Under the pieces are notes generated by a model. The model saw only the letters and a program-made list of their open reading frames with translations, did no database searches and was not told the origin of the DNA. From an uncultured Clostridia bacterium (GTDB taxonomy: Bacteria > Bacillota > Clostridia > Oscillospirales > Ruminococcaceae), in NCBI GenBank assembly GCA_946617595.1, contig CAMOKN010000219.1:1-32391 (forward strand): a stretch of DNA of 32,391 bases, read 5' to 3'. Position 1 is the stretch's first letter, and each line of letters starts with the position of its first letter. Shown here piece by piece: positions 17,874 to 28,380 of the stretch. Made by a program: the position numbers and the translations under genes.

Positions 17874-18968
17874 ATGAGGATCATAACATTCGGGATCTTT
17901 TCCGATAAGCTGTCAGGACAGGATACATTCCTTCTGAATATGAATGAACACATGAGATCGGTGAAGATGGATTTCGTGGTAGTGGGTTCCGACTGCATAC
18001 ATAAGGATATCATAAGTTCTCAGGGGAGTGAACTGTACTATGTTTCGGATTACTGGAAGGATCCTGTGAAATATATCTCGGATTGCAGAAAGGTTTTGAA
18101 GCAGAACAGGAAAACACACCCGATAGCTTATTTCAACTTGTTTTCAATGGTGCATATAATTCCGGTCATCATTGCAAAGATGCTGAAATATAAAGTTGTT
18201 CTGCATTCGCACAACAGTGATATCCCGGATAAAAAAGCACTGCACAGACTGAACCGCTTTTTGTTCAGCAGCAAAAAAGGCTTCACCCGTTTCGCCTGTT
18301 CTGAAAAAGCGGCACTGTTCATGTTTGGTAAGAAGCGGGTAAAAGATACTATCATTATAAAAAACGCGATCGACACCGGGCACTTTATGTTCTCGGAAGA
18401 AGCGAGATCTCAGCTCCGCGCAGAACTCGAAATCGGAAACAGAAATGTTTATGGTTTTGTCGGAAGACTTGATAGTCAGAAAAATCCTCTCTTCCTGATA
18501 GAGATATTTAAGAGGATCTCCGAGCGTGATAAGGATCCGGTATTTCTTATAGTCGGTGAAGGAAAACTGAAAGATGAAGTAATTGAACTGATCGGAAAAT
18601 ATTCTTTGCGTGACAGGGTCATACTGCTCGGAAACCGCAGAGATGTAAACAGGATATACAGCTGTATGGATCTTTTCCTGCTTCCGTCAAAATATGAAGG
18701 CTTCAGTATCGTGCTGGTGGAAGCGCAGGCATCAGGACTGACGTGCATAATATCCGAGGGCGTGATGCCGGAAGAAATAAGGCTGACAGAAGGCGGTGTC
18801 AGGTTTGTATCTCTTGAAAGCAGTGCTGATGTATGGGCTGATGAAGCGGTAAGGTGCATCGGAGAAAGCCTCAGCAGAAAAGATCGCAATGATGAGGTCA
18901 GACGATCGGATTATAACATAGAAAAAGAGGCAGGTCGTCTCGAAAATTTATTCCTACATTTAAGGTAA
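17874..18968 (+). CDS. GT4-like glycosyltransferase
   Basis: 'VYGFVGRLDSQKNPLFLIEIFKRI', 'LFLLPSKYEGFSIVLVEAQASGLTCIIS'. Confidence 0.92.
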   Translation: MRIITFGIFSDKLSGQDTFLLNMNEHMRSVKMDFVVVGSDCIHKDIISSQGSELYYVSDYWKDPVKYISDCRKVLKQNRKTHPIAYFNLFSMVHIIPVIIAKMLKYKVVLHSHNSDIPDKKALHRLNRFLFSSKKGFTRFACSEKAALFMFGKKRVKDTIIIKNAIDTGHFMFSEEARSQLRAELEIGNRNVYGFVGRLDSQKNPLFLIEIFKRISERDKDPVFLIVGEGKLKDEVIELIGKYSLRDRVILLGNRRDVNRIYSCMDLFLLPSKYEGFSIVLVEAQASGLTCIISEGVMPEEIRLTEGGVRFVSLESSADVWADEAVRCIGESLSRKDRNDEVRRSDYNIEKEAGRLENLFLHLR

Positions 18969-18975
18969 AGAAAAC

Positions 18976-20139
18976 ATGGAGATTTTAGCGGTTACAGGAT
19001 ATAATAAAGCGCTGACAGATGTTCCTAACACAGAATGTATATATAGTATTTTGAACGAACTGTCCGGGATAGATGATGTTAATGTAACGGTCGCCGGAGA
19101 TGTTATGACCTCGGAGGAATCAGAAAAAAACTGGAAAACTCACCCGATCATCGCATTACGCCGCATAGCAGGGTGGCCTGTAAGAGATCCCGGGGCTGCC
19201 GACCGATGCTATAAAGATGTTCTGGAAAAAATGAGGGAAAAAAAGTACGATGCGATGATCGCATTCCTCAATCCTTATGAAGCGGTCAGGACTGCTGTAA
19301 AAATAAAAAGAAAATATCCCGGAATGCTTTTCATTATCTATGAGATAGATCCGATAACAAACGATATAGATATGAATATCGGGCTCGGAAAAAAACTTCG
19401 TTCGCTTGCAGAACGTTCCGAAAAGAAGGCGTTTGAAAGTGCCGACCTGATAATACACATGAACAGCAACAGGAATAAATTTGATCGCGCTGAATACAGT
19501 GAATTTTCACAGAAGAATGTTTATGTCGATCTTCCGATAATAAATGAGATAAAAAAATATGAGGGAGCCGGATCAAGCGGCGGTGATGAAATAAAGGTAG
19601 TTTTTTCCGGAAGGCTGAGCAGCGTGTATCGTTCTCCGGAATATATCCTGAGAGTGTTTGAGAAGGCTGAAAAAAATACAGATCTTAAATTGTATTTCTA
19701 TTCACGCGGTGACTGTCAGAAGAGAATATCCGAATATGCGCATGAGCATGATTTTCTGTCTGTTAATGATTATGTAGATGCATCAGAACTTGACAGGATA
19801 CTCAGGGAAGCGGATTTTCTTCTTGACATCGGAAATAAGATGTCCGATATGCTCCCGTCAAAACTATTCAATTATATAAGCTACAGAAAGCCGATAATAC
19901 ACGTCTCATCGAAAGAGAACGATGCCTGCGTACCGTATCTTGAAAGATACGGAATATACACTGTCATTGATGAAGGTGATACTGTGGAGCATTCGGCTGA
20001 TAAACTCACTGAGTTTGTTTCAAAGAATAAAGGAAGACTTGCTGATGAAGCGCTGACAGAAAAAGAATTTTACACGAACACTCCTGCGTACAGTGCAAAA
20101 GTAATTGCCGAGCAGATAAAAATGAGATGTCAGAAATGA
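18976..20139 (+). CDS. Glycosyltransferase (GT-B, GT4-like)
   Basis: 'VVFSGRLSSVYRSPEYILRVFEKAEKNTDLKLYFYSRGDC', 'DMLPSKLFNYISYRKPIIHVSS'. Confidence 0.75.
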   Translation: MEILAVTGYNKALTDVPNTECIYSILNELSGIDDVNVTVAGDVMTSEESEKNWKTHPIIALRRIAGWPVRDPGAADRCYKDVLEKMREKKYDAMIAFLNPYEAVRTAVKIKRKYPGMLFIIYEIDPITNDIDMNIGLGKKLRSLAERSEKKAFESADLIIHMNSNRNKFDRAEYSEFSQKNVYVDLPIINEIKKYEGAGSSGGDEIKVVFSGRLSSVYRSPEYILRVFEKAEKNTDLKLYFYSRGDCQKRISEYAHEHDFLSVNDYVDASELDRILREADFLLDIGNKMSDMLPSKLFNYISYRKPIIHVSSKENDACVPYLERYGIYTVIDEGDTVEHSADKLTEFVSKNKGRLADEALTEKEFYTNTPAYSAKVIAEQIKMRCQK

Positions 20140-21335
20140 AAAAGATCCTTTCTATAAATGTTGCAAATTACGGAAGCACCGGAAACATAATGCGCGGTAT
20201 CTCAGAGCTTGCCGAAAAGAACGGATATGAGTGCTGGCAGGCGTATGCACCGGACAAAATAAATGCCCCCGGACTTGAACGGGATATTGTTGTTGCATCT
20301 TATAATATCCGGCGTATAAATGAGCGTTATGCACGATATACGGGAATGAGAGGGTATCAGGCTTATTTCTCCACAAAACTTTTCCTGAAAAAAATTGACA
20401 GGATAGCTCCGGATATCATTCATCTGCATAATCTGCATAATAACTACATTCACGTCGGATTGTTGTTTAATTATATAAAAAAGAATGATATCAGGGTAGT
20501 ATGGACTCTTCACGACTGCTGGGCATTTACCGGCAGATGCCCTCATTTTGAGATCACCGGCTGTGAAAAATGGATAAGCGGCTGTTATGAATGTCAATAT
20601 CCGGCAAACGAATACCCTTCCGCAAAGAAAGACAGGACAGCCGAACTCTGGAGACGAAAAAAAGAGTCGTTTTCCGGAGTAAAAAATATGACACTTGTAA
20701 CACCTTCGGAATGGCTTTCCCGACTTGTAAAACAGTCTTTTCTGAAAGAGTATGAGACTAAGGTGATCAATAACGGCATAGACCTCGGTGTTTTCAGACC
20801 GACAGAAAGCGATTTCAGAAAAAAACACTCTCTTGGGGACAAATTTGTGGTGTTGGGTGTTTCTTTCGGTTGGAATAAGAGAAAGGGAATTGATGTATTT
20901 GCAGAACTTGCTTCACGTCTGGACGAACGGTTTGCGATAGTTCTTGTCGGTACCGATGACCTTACAGATAAGATGCTTCCCGGAAACATCATAACAATAC
21001 ACAGAACTGACAGCCAGCGCGAGCTTGCTGAGATCTATTCTTCTGCCGATGTTTTTGTTGATCCGACACGGGAGGACAATTTTCCGACGGTTGTCATGGA
21101 AGCATTAGCCTGCGGTACTCCCGCAGTTGTGTTCAATACAGGCGGCTGTCCTGAGATAATCAGTGAAAATTGCGGATATGTTGTGGAAAAGGACGATATC
21201 TGCGATCTTGTGGATAAAACAGTGAAAGTATGTGTGGATAAACCGTTTGACAAAGAAGACTGTGTCACAAGAGCAGAGTCTTTTGACCGTCAGAATAAAT
21301 TCAAGGAGTATGTTGATCTGTATAACTCAATATAG
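20136..21335 (+). CDS. GT4 glycosyltransferase (colanic-acid-type)
   Basis: 'NVANYGSTGNIMRGI', 'WTLHDCWAFTGRCPHFE', 'FVDPTREDNFPTVVMEALACGTPAVVFNTGG'. Start at 20127 or 20136, overlapping the previous gene. Confidence 0.93.
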   Translation: MKKILSINVANYGSTGNIMRGISELAEKNGYECWQAYAPDKINAPGLERDIVVASYNIRRINERYARYTGMRGYQAYFSTKLFLKKIDRIAPDIIHLHNLHNNYIHVGLLFNYIKKNDIRVVWTLHDCWAFTGRCPHFEITGCEKWISGCYECQYPANEYPSAKKDRTAELWRRKKESFSGVKNMTLVTPSEWLSRLVKQSFLKEYETKVINNGIDLGVFRPTESDFRKKHSLGDKFVVLGVSFGWNKRKGIDVFAELASRLDERFAIVLVGTDDLTDKMLPGNIITIHRTDSQRELAEIYSSADVFVDPTREDNFPTVVMEALACGTPAVVFNTGGCPEIISENCGYVVEKDDICDLVDKTVKVCVDKPFDKEDCVTRAESFDRQNKFKEYVDLYNSI

Positions 21336-21344
21336 GTAGAGTAA

Positions 21345-22631
21345 ATGAACAAGGTTGTAAAAAACGCCTCATGGATAATTATATGCCGTGTCATTCAGGC
21401 TGTGCTTGCACTTATAATTTCCATGATGACTGCGAGATATCTGGGACCTTCAAATTATGGACTGCTGAATTATGCAATGTCTGTAGTGTCATTTGTGATC
21501 CCGGTCATGAAGCTTGGGATAACAAACATACTTGTGCGTGAATTTGTTGACGAGCCCGAAAAAGAGGGAGAGATCTTAGGTACATCAACAATTCTCAGCC
21601 TGTTGTCTTCGTTCATTTGTGTTGCCGGTGTCAATATTTTTGTGGGGATCGCAAATGCGGGTGAAACTGATACGAGAGTGGTATGCGCACTGTACAGCTC
21701 AATACTGGTGATGAATGTTTTTGAAGTGTTCAACTACTGGTTTCAGGCAAGACTTCTGGCAAAGTACAGCTCGGTGATCGCACTTATCGCGTATGGGATC
21801 GTGTCGGCATACAAGATATGGCTTCTGATAACAGAAAAGAATATTTACTGGTTTTCGGTTGCAAATACTCTTGACTACCTGATGATCGCGGTGGGGCTGA
21901 TAGTAGTCTATACCGTAAAAGGAGGGCAGAAGCTGCGGTTCAGCAAACAGCGTGCAAAGCGTCTGTTGTCGGTCAGCGGTTTCTATATAATTTCTGATCT
22001 TATGATAGTCATTTTTGCGCAGACGGACAGAGTAATGCTTAAAGCTATGATAGACAATACCGCAACGGGATATTATTCCGCCGCGATAAACTGCGCGGGA
22101 ATGACGCAGTTTGTCTTTGCTGCAATAATTGATTCGATGCGCCCGATGATCTTTGAGGGAAAGAAAAGATCAGATGATTCATACAAGCGTGATCTGACCC
22201 TGCTTTTTTCGATCATTATTTACCTGTCCTTAACGCAGAGTATAGCGATGACACTTCTGGCACCGCTGATAATAAATATACTTTACGGAGCAGATTATGC
22301 TGCGGCTGTACCGGCACTTCAGATAGTAGTCTGGTACACTACATTTTCATATCTTGGTTCGGCGCGGAATATATGGATACTGTCAGAAGGAAAACAGAAA
22401 TATCTCTGGCGGATCAATCTTTTCGGTGCTGTCGCGAATGTGCTGCTGAATGCAGTTCTGATACCTTTTCTCGGAGTGAACGGAGCCGCGCTCGCTTCGC
22501 TGATAACACAATTTATGACAAATGTAGTTACCGGATTCATTTTTGCGCCGATACGCGGAGTCAACGCGCTGATGCTGAGAGGAACAGACCCTCGTGTCCT
22601 GATAAATGCACTGAAAAAATTAAAGAGATGA
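21345..22631 (+). CDS. Oligosaccharide flippase (Wzx/MATE-like)
   Basis: Multi-TM protein 'NASWIIICRVIQAVLALIISMMTARYLGPSNYGLLNYAMSVVSF', typical polysaccharide exporter. Confidence 0.92.
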   Translation: MNKVVKNASWIIICRVIQAVLALIISMMTARYLGPSNYGLLNYAMSVVSFVIPVMKLGITNILVREFVDEPEKEGEILGTSTILSLLSSFICVAGVNIFVGIANAGETDTRVVCALYSSILVMNVFEVFNYWFQARLLAKYSSVIALIAYGIVSAYKIWLLITEKNIYWFSVANTLDYLMIAVGLIVVYTVKGGQKLRFSKQRAKRLLSVSGFYIISDLMIVIFAQTDRVMLKAMIDNTATGYYSAAINCAGMTQFVFAAIIDSMRPMIFEGKKRSDDSYKRDLTLLFSIIIYLSLTQSIAMTLLAPLIINILYGADYAAAVPALQIVVWYTTFSYLGSARNIWILSEGKQKYLWRINLFGAVANVLLNAVLIPFLGVNGAALASLITQFMTNVVTGFIFAPIRGVNALMLRGTDPRVLINALKKLKR

Positions 22632-23470
22632 ATTTCTTGGAGAATCAAATGGAAACTGAAAAGTACGAGCGGCTGTCTGTCGAAGAACTGAAAAAGATCC
22701 AGCTTGGAATTCTTGAATATGTGGCAGATTATTGCGAAAAAAACAATATCAGATATTGGCTGGATTTTGGTACGCTAATTGGCGCAATACGGCACAAAGG
22801 GTATATCCCGTGGGACGATGATATCGATCTGGGAATGTTAAGAGAAGACTATGATAAATTTATTTCTGAATTCAATATAAATAATGATTCAAAATATGAA
22901 GTTCATTGCATTGAAAATGATCCGGGGTATTTTGTGCCTTATGCTAAAGTATATGATACAACAACAATACTGTTTGAGCCTGATGAAAAAGGACACAAGC
23001 TATGTGTAAACATTGATATTTTTCCTCATGACAATGCACCGGATGATGACGAGGAAGTAAAAAGGATGTATGACATACGTGATCGGCTCAGAGAAAAATA
23101 TCTGATAATTGATTACAAAGATAAGTTTACAGGAAATATGATAAAGAGATCGGCTAAACATCTCAGAAGATTTTTGTATAGCATAATTTATAAAAACAGT
23201 ATTAATATAATTGCGGATAATTCTAAAAGATATAAAGACACTATGACAAAAAGAGTCGGAAATTTTACAGGCTATTCAAGAATTGCTTGTAACAGGCAGA
23301 TATTTGACAGCTTTACAGATGTAGAATTTGAAATGAAAAAATACAAAGCGCCGATCGGTTATGATGAATGGCTTAGGTCAATATATGGAGATTATATGGA
23401 ATTGCCTCCGCCTGAAAAGCAAATTACTCATCACCGCAATATATCTTTTAAAAGGAAACAGGAAAAGTAA
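22628..23470 (+). CDS. LicD family phosphotransferase
   Basis: 'YWLDFGTLIGAIRHKGYIPWDDDIDLGMLREDYDKF'; ATGA overlap with the flippase stop. Confidence 0.93.
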   Translation: MNFLENQMETEKYERLSVEELKKIQLGILEYVADYCEKNNIRYWLDFGTLIGAIRHKGYIPWDDDIDLGMLREDYDKFISEFNINNDSKYEVHCIENDPGYFVPYAKVYDTTTILFEPDEKGHKLCVNIDIFPHDNAPDDDEEVKRMYDIRDRLREKYLIIDYKDKFTGNMIKRSAKHLRRFLYSIIYKNSINIIADNSKRYKDTMTKRVGNFTGYSRIACNRQIFDSFTDVEFEMKKYKAPIGYDEWLRSIYGDYMELPPPEKQITHHRNISFKRKQEK

Positions 23471-23536
23471 TAAATGATATATACATCATGCTGTTTGTAC
23501 GGTACAGTTATGGATAAGAATGAAAGGAACTGATCT

Positions 23537-23977
23537 ATGAAAAAATATCATATAGGATATACCTGTGGAGTGTTTGATGTATTTCATGTAGGGCATCTTA
23601 ATCTCCTGGAAAGATGTAAAAAAATGTGCGATTATCTTATAGTCGGAGTCTGTGATGATTTATATGTCAGAGAGATCAAAAAACAGATTCCTGTGTACTC
23701 AGAAAATGACAGGATCCGTATTCTTAATGCTCTTAAAGTTGTTGATGAAGCCGTTCTGGTAGATATAGAAACAACCAATGATAAGCTGATCGCCTTAAAA
23801 AGATTCAATTTCGATGTATTGTTTTCCGGTGATGACTGGAAAGGCACAGAACGTTATTTAAAGACTGAACAGCAATTTGCGCAATTAGGTGTACATATCG
23901 AGTATTTCCCATATACAAATGGGATCAGTACCTCTATGATAAGAGAATCTCTCGGAAATAACAAAATAAAGGAATAA
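23537..23977 (+). CDS. TagD-like glycerol-3-phosphate (or related) cytidylyltransferase
   Basis: 'GYTCGVFDVFHVGHLNLLERCK', 'YTNGISTSMIRESL'. Confidence 0.9.
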   Translation: MKKYHIGYTCGVFDVFHVGHLNLLERCKKMCDYLIVGVCDDLYVREIKKQIPVYSENDRIRILNALKVVDEAVLVDIETTNDKLIALKRFNFDVLFSGDDWKGTERYLKTEQQFAQLGVHIEYFPYTNGISTSMIRESLGNNKIKE

Positions 23978-23980
23978 AAA

Positions 23981-25033
23981 ATGACTGATAATTTAGCAGA
24001 GACATTAAAAGAAAAAACATTGCTTATCACCGGCGGTACCGGCTCATTCGGCTCTGCCGTCCTGAAGCATTTTATCAATACCGGTATCGGGCAGATACGT
24101 ATTTTCTCGCGCGATGAAAAAAAACAGGACGATATGCGGCACGAGCTTCAGGCAAAATATCCTGAGAATTATAAAAAAGTCAGATTTTATATAGGTGATG
24201 TGCGTAACTACCGATCGGTGGCTGATGCAATGCCCGGAGTTGATTATATTTTTCACGCTGCGGCTCTCAAGCAGGTCCCTTCGTGCGAATTTTTCCCTAT
24301 GGAGGCGGTCAGGACGAATATCGAGGGAACCGACAACGTTCTTCACGCAGCTACAGAAGCCGGAGTTAAGCGTGTAGTCTGCCTCTCCACGGACAAGGCT
24401 GCTTATCCGATCAATGCAATGGGAACTTCAAAAGCAATGATGGAGCACGTTGTCTTCGCCAATGCGCGTGTTGCAGCCGAAATGGGAAAAACCGTCATCT
24501 GCTGTACACGATACGGAAACGTAATGTGCAGCCGCGGTTCTGTTATACCGCTTTTCATAGATCAGATAAAGTCAGGAGCTCCGATCACCGTTACAAATCC
24601 GGCAATGACAAGATTTCTCATGAATCTTGACGAAGCGGTAGAGCTTGTGCGTTTTGCCTTTGAGAATGCAGCTCCCGGCGATCTGTTCATACAGAGATCC
24701 GACGCATCTACTATCGGTGATCTCGCAAAGGGAGTCCAGCGGCTTTTCGGAGATACCGGAACAAACATCATAGGTACCCGTCACGGTGAAAAACTTTATG
24801 AGACTCTGATGACAAGAGAAGAACGTCTGCGTGCAGTGGATATGGGTAACTATTTCCGCGTTTCAGCAGATGACCGCGATCTCAATTATGACAAATATTT
24901 TGCTGAGGGAACCGTAATGACCGGGAACGAGGAAAGCTATACAAGCCACAATACGAATCTTCTCGATGTTGACGGCGTTGTAAAAAAGCTGCTCACCAAT
25001 GATTATGTAAAAGAGCAGCTCGGAGAGGTATGA
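23981..25033 (+). CDS. capE: CapE/FnlA-like UDP-GlcNAc 4,6-dehydratase/epimerase
   Basis: 'LLITGGTGSFGSAVLKHFI', 'HAAALKQVPSCEFFPMEAVRTNIEGT', 'LSTDKAAYPINAMGTSKAMME'. Confidence 0.9.
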   Translation: MTDNLAETLKEKTLLITGGTGSFGSAVLKHFINTGIGQIRIFSRDEKKQDDMRHELQAKYPENYKKVRFYIGDVRNYRSVADAMPGVDYIFHAAALKQVPSCEFFPMEAVRTNIEGTDNVLHAATEAGVKRVVCLSTDKAAYPINAMGTSKAMMEHVVFANARVAAEMGKTVICCTRYGNVMCSRGSVIPLFIDQIKSGAPITVTNPAMTRFLMNLDEAVELVRFAFENAAPGDLFIQRSDASTIGDLAKGVQRLFGDTGTNIIGTRHGEKLYETLMTREERLRAVDMGNYFRVSADDRDLNYDKYFAEGTVMTGNEESYTSHNTNLLDVDGVVKKLLTNDYVKEQLGEV

Positions 25034-26205
25034 ATATGGCAGAATGGCAGAATAACGGCAGAATAAAGCTGATGATAATTGCAGGCACCCGTCCGGAGAT
25101 AATCCGCCTTTCCGCGGTCATCAAAAAGTGCCGCAGGTATTTTGATACTATACTCGTTCACACAGGACAGAACTATGATTATAACCTGAACGGTATCTTT
25201 TTCAGGGATCTCGGACTTGACGCTCCCGAAATTTATCTTGACGCGGTGGGCGCAGATCTCGGAGAGACTATGGGCAATATCATCTCTGCGTCTTACAGGG
25301 TCATGGCTGAGATGATGCCTGATGCAGTCCTTGTTCTCGGAGATACGAACAGCTGTCTGTCCGTTATCGGAGCAAAACGTCTGCACATACCGATATTCCA
25401 CATGGAAGCCGGAAACCGCTGCAAAGATGAATGTCTGCCGGAGGAGACCAACCGCCGCATTGTGGATATCATCTCTGATGTGAATCTTGCGTATTCGGAA
25501 CACGCAAGGCGTTATCTCGCTGACTGCGGACTTCCGAAAGAGCGGACTTTTGTTACCGGTTCTCCCATGGCAGAGGTACTTGCCGAAAATCTTGAGGCGA
25601 TAAAAAGATCTGATATACATTCACGGCTCGGACTTGAAAAAGGAAAATATATCCTGCTTTCCGCGCACCGTGAAGAGAACATCGACACAGAAGTAAATTT
25701 CACGTCGCTGTTTTCCGCGATAAACAGTATGGCAGAAAAATATGATATGCCGGTGCTTTATTCCTGTCACCCACGCTCAAAAAAACGGCTCGAATCAAGC
25801 GGATTCAGGCTTGATAAACGTGTGATCCGGCATGAGCCGCTCGGATTCCATGACTATAACTGTCTTCAGATGAATGCGTTCTGTGTAGTATCCGACAGCG
25901 GAACCCTTCCGGAAGAGAGCAGCTTTTTCGCGTCGGTCGGAAACCCCATTCCCGCAGTCTGTATCCGCACTTCCACAGAACGTCCCGAAGCGCTTGAAAA
26001 GGCTTGCTTCATACTGTCGGGAATAGATACAAAGGGTTTGTTACAGGCAGTAGATACCGCTGTAGAAATGATAAAAAACGAGCCGGACGGCGGTGCTGTG
26101 CCGGTGCCGGACTACACCGACCTGAACGTGTCCGGAAAGGTAGTTAAAATAATCCAGTCGTATGTAGGAGCCGTGAATAAAATGGTGTGGAGAAAAGATG
26201 TATGA
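25030..26205 (+). CDS. capG: CapG/FnlC-like UDP-N-acetyl hexosamine 2-epimerase
   Basis: 'IIAGTRPEIIRLSAVI', 'HTGQNYDYNLNGIFFRDL', 'HMEAGNRCKDECLPEETNR'; sits between the capE- and capF-like genes. Confidence 0.87.
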   Translation: MNMAEWQNNGRIKLMIIAGTRPEIIRLSAVIKKCRRYFDTILVHTGQNYDYNLNGIFFRDLGLDAPEIYLDAVGADLGETMGNIISASYRVMAEMMPDAVLVLGDTNSCLSVIGAKRLHIPIFHMEAGNRCKDECLPEETNRRIVDIISDVNLAYSEHARRYLADCGLPKERTFVTGSPMAEVLAENLEAIKRSDIHSRLGLEKGKYILLSAHREENIDTEVNFTSLFSAINSMAEKYDMPVLYSCHPRSKKRLESSGFRLDKRVIRHEPLGFHDYNCLQMNAFCVVSDSGTLPEESSFFASVGNPIPAVCIRTSTERPEALEKACFILSGIDTKGLLQAVDTAVEMIKNEPDGGAVPVPDYTDLNVSGKVVKIIQSYVGAVNKMVWRKDV

Positions 26206-27401
26206 ATATTCTCATAACAGGTGCGGCTGGGTTCGTTGGACGTAATCTGACCGAGAATCTGAAAAATATCCGCGACGGAAAGAATCGTACCCGTCCGCTC
26301 ATAAAAATAGATAATATTTTTGAATTTGACAGGGAAAACTCTCCCGATGATCTCGGCAGGTTCTGCCGTGACTGCGATTTTGTGTTCAATCTTGCCGGTG
26401 TGAACCGTCCTTTGGATACGAAAGAGTTCAAAGAAGGAAATTACGGTTTTGCCGCACATCTGCTTGACACTCTGAAAGAGCATAATAACAGATGCCCCGT
26501 GATGCTCAGCAGCAGTATCCAGGCATCGCTGTCGGGACGTTTCGGAACATCTGATTACGGCATTTCAAAACGTGACTGTGAAGAATTGTTCTTCCGTTAT
26601 TCACAAGAAACAGGTGCAGACGTATATGTCTATCGTTTCCCGAATATAGTCGGAAAATGGGTGCGCCCGAATTATAACAGTGCTGTCGCTACATTCTGTC
26701 ATAATATAGCAAATGATCTTCCGATAACAGTAAATGACCCGTCGGTCGAGCTGGAACTGCTGTTTGTGGAAGATCTTATAGAAGAAATGTATGATGCGCT
26801 TGAAGGTCACCCTCACCGGTGCAATTTCAACGGTGTTATGTCAATTGCCGATGATGACGGAAAGTATTGCTTTTCTCCGGTAACTCACAGAGCATCGCTC
26901 GGAAAGATCACAGAACTGCTCTATGCTTTCCGCAGACAGCCTGAGGATCTCATAATGCCGGCGATACCCGAAGGTTCGCTGGAGAAAAAACTGTATTCGA
27001 TGTATCTGTCATATCTTCCGAAAGAAAAAGCCGCGGTCGATCTTAAAATGAACCGCGACGAGAGGGGGAGCTTTACCGAACTGCTCAAAACCGCAGATCA
27101 CGGTCAGTTCTCCGTGAATGTCACCAGACCCGGCGTTACAAAAGGTCAGCACTGGCACAACTCAAAATGGGAATTATTCATTGTTGTCAGCGGACACGGA
27201 CTGATACAGCAGAGAAGGATCGGCACCGACGAAGTGCTGGAATTTGAAGTAAGCGGTGAGAAAATTCAGGCGGTCCATACTCTTCCCGGCTATGCGCACA
27301 ATATCATCAATCTTTCCGATACCGATGATCTGGTAACTCTTATGTGGGCAAACGAGATATTTGATCCCGACCACCCGGATACTTTCTCGGAAAAAGTCTG
27401 A
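26202..27401 (+). CDS. capF: CapF/FnlB-like bifunctional SDR-cupin reductase (UDP-L-FucNAc pathway)
   Basis: 'ILITGAAGFVGRNL', 'FNLAGVNRP', C-terminal cupin 'TRPGVTKGQHWHNSKWELFIVVSGHGLIQQR'. Confidence 0.92.
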   Translation: MNILITGAAGFVGRNLTENLKNIRDGKNRTRPLIKIDNIFEFDRENSPDDLGRFCRDCDFVFNLAGVNRPLDTKEFKEGNYGFAAHLLDTLKEHNNRCPVMLSSSIQASLSGRFGTSDYGISKRDCEELFFRYSQETGADVYVYRFPNIVGKWVRPNYNSAVATFCHNIANDLPITVNDPSVELELLFVEDLIEEMYDALEGHPHRCNFNGVMSIADDDGKYCFSPVTHRASLGKITELLYAFRRQPEDLIMPAIPEGSLEKKLYSMYLSYLPKEKAAVDLKMNRDERGSFTELLKTADHGQFSVNVTRPGVTKGQHWHNSKWELFIVVSGHGLIQQRRIGTDEVLEFEVSGEKIQAVHTLPGYAHNIINLSDTDDLVTLMWANEIFDPDHPDTFSEKV

Positions 27402-27414
27402 TTAAAAGTTAATC
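27400..27414. terminator. Short hairpin embedding the stop codons of convergent genes (weak terminator candidate)
   Basis: GATTAA-AAG-TTAATC; contains part of the capF TGA and the lipoprotein TAA. Confidence 0.35.
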
Positions 27415-28365
27415 GGAAAACAGATATACGGTTGTATCATCGTATGGAAAAATGCCGTCAAATAAGACGCTTTTTCCGGGATCGCAGTAGGCTGTATAAC
27501 CGTCTCCGGCAACGAGTTCAACTGCATATTGCCCGTTATACTGCATCGTGTAGGTCTGCTCACTGTCCGAACCGCTGTTACGGATCACCGTAAGAGTTTT
27601 AGTTCCGGTGCTGTCATCGCTGTATGCCTGCTCCGCCATTGCCATGACCGCTCTCATAAAATCAGGCTCGTTTACATCGTACTGTACAGAAATTAGATAA
27701 CGTGTTTCTTTCTTGTCATTCACAGTCAGATAATCGCGATGCATCGTCACGATATTGTCGGACAGACCAAATACATATTTATGATCTATATTTGCACCGC
27801 TGTATTCCGAAGCGCTGAGTCCGAATTTTTCAAGGGCATCGTTCACATATTCCTTTTTGCTTCTGGTGAGCATTACCGCAGTTCCGTCTTCATTGTCGGT
27901 GATATCCGTTATATATTCCCTTTCCGTCATCTGAGAGTCAAGCAGATCTGTGGTATCTTTAACGAACAGCTCTGCTTTTTCTTTGTCTGTCATAGCATAC
28001 CAGCAATATTTCATGACCGGAGATCCGCTCTCGTCGTAGTCGAGATACCACCTTCCGCCGTTGAAATATACGTCGGCGTTATGATCTCTTGTCTCAGGCT
28101 TCAGGTATTCGTAGAAATAAACTCCGTCCTTTATGAACATAATGTAATCGGGGTATTGCTGACCGTCATAGTACACGCAGACATAACAGTTTTTGTATAT
28201 TCCGACTGCATTATCAAAGCTCTTGTTTGCATCATACAGCTGATCTATGGTGACTTTTATATCGCATTTATCGGGATCGAAAACAGGTTCAGTCTCAGAA
28301 CAGCCGGATATGAGCAGTGCCGCAGCGGTCACGCAGGCAGCTGCTTTCAGAACTTTTTTCTTCAT
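27409..28365 (-). CDS. Lipoprotein of unknown function
   Basis: Signal peptide and lipobox 'AAALLISGCSE'; no family recognised. Confidence 0.8.
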   Translation of the reverse strand: MKKKVLKAAACVTAAALLISGCSETEPVFDPDKCDIKVTIDQLYDANKSFDNAVGIYKNCYVCVYYDGQQYPDYIMFIKDGVYFYEYLKPETRDHNADVYFNGGRWYLDYDESGSPVMKYCWYAMTDKEKAELFVKDTTDLLDSQMTEREYITDITDNEDGTAVMLTRSKKEYVNDALEKFGLSASEYSGANIDHKYVFGLSDNIVTMHRDYLTVNDKKETRYLISVQYDVNEPDFMRAVMAMAEQAYSDDSTGTKTLTVIRNSGSDSEQTYTMQYNGQYAVELVAGDGYTAYCDPGKSVLFDGIFPYDDTTVYLFSD

Positions 28366-28380
28366 TTTAGTGTCCTTTCG

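Noticed and set aside
22373-22627. Long upstream extension of the LicD ORF
   Set aside because: Overlaps the flippase coding sequence; the LicD start with ATGA overlap at 22628 is more plausible.
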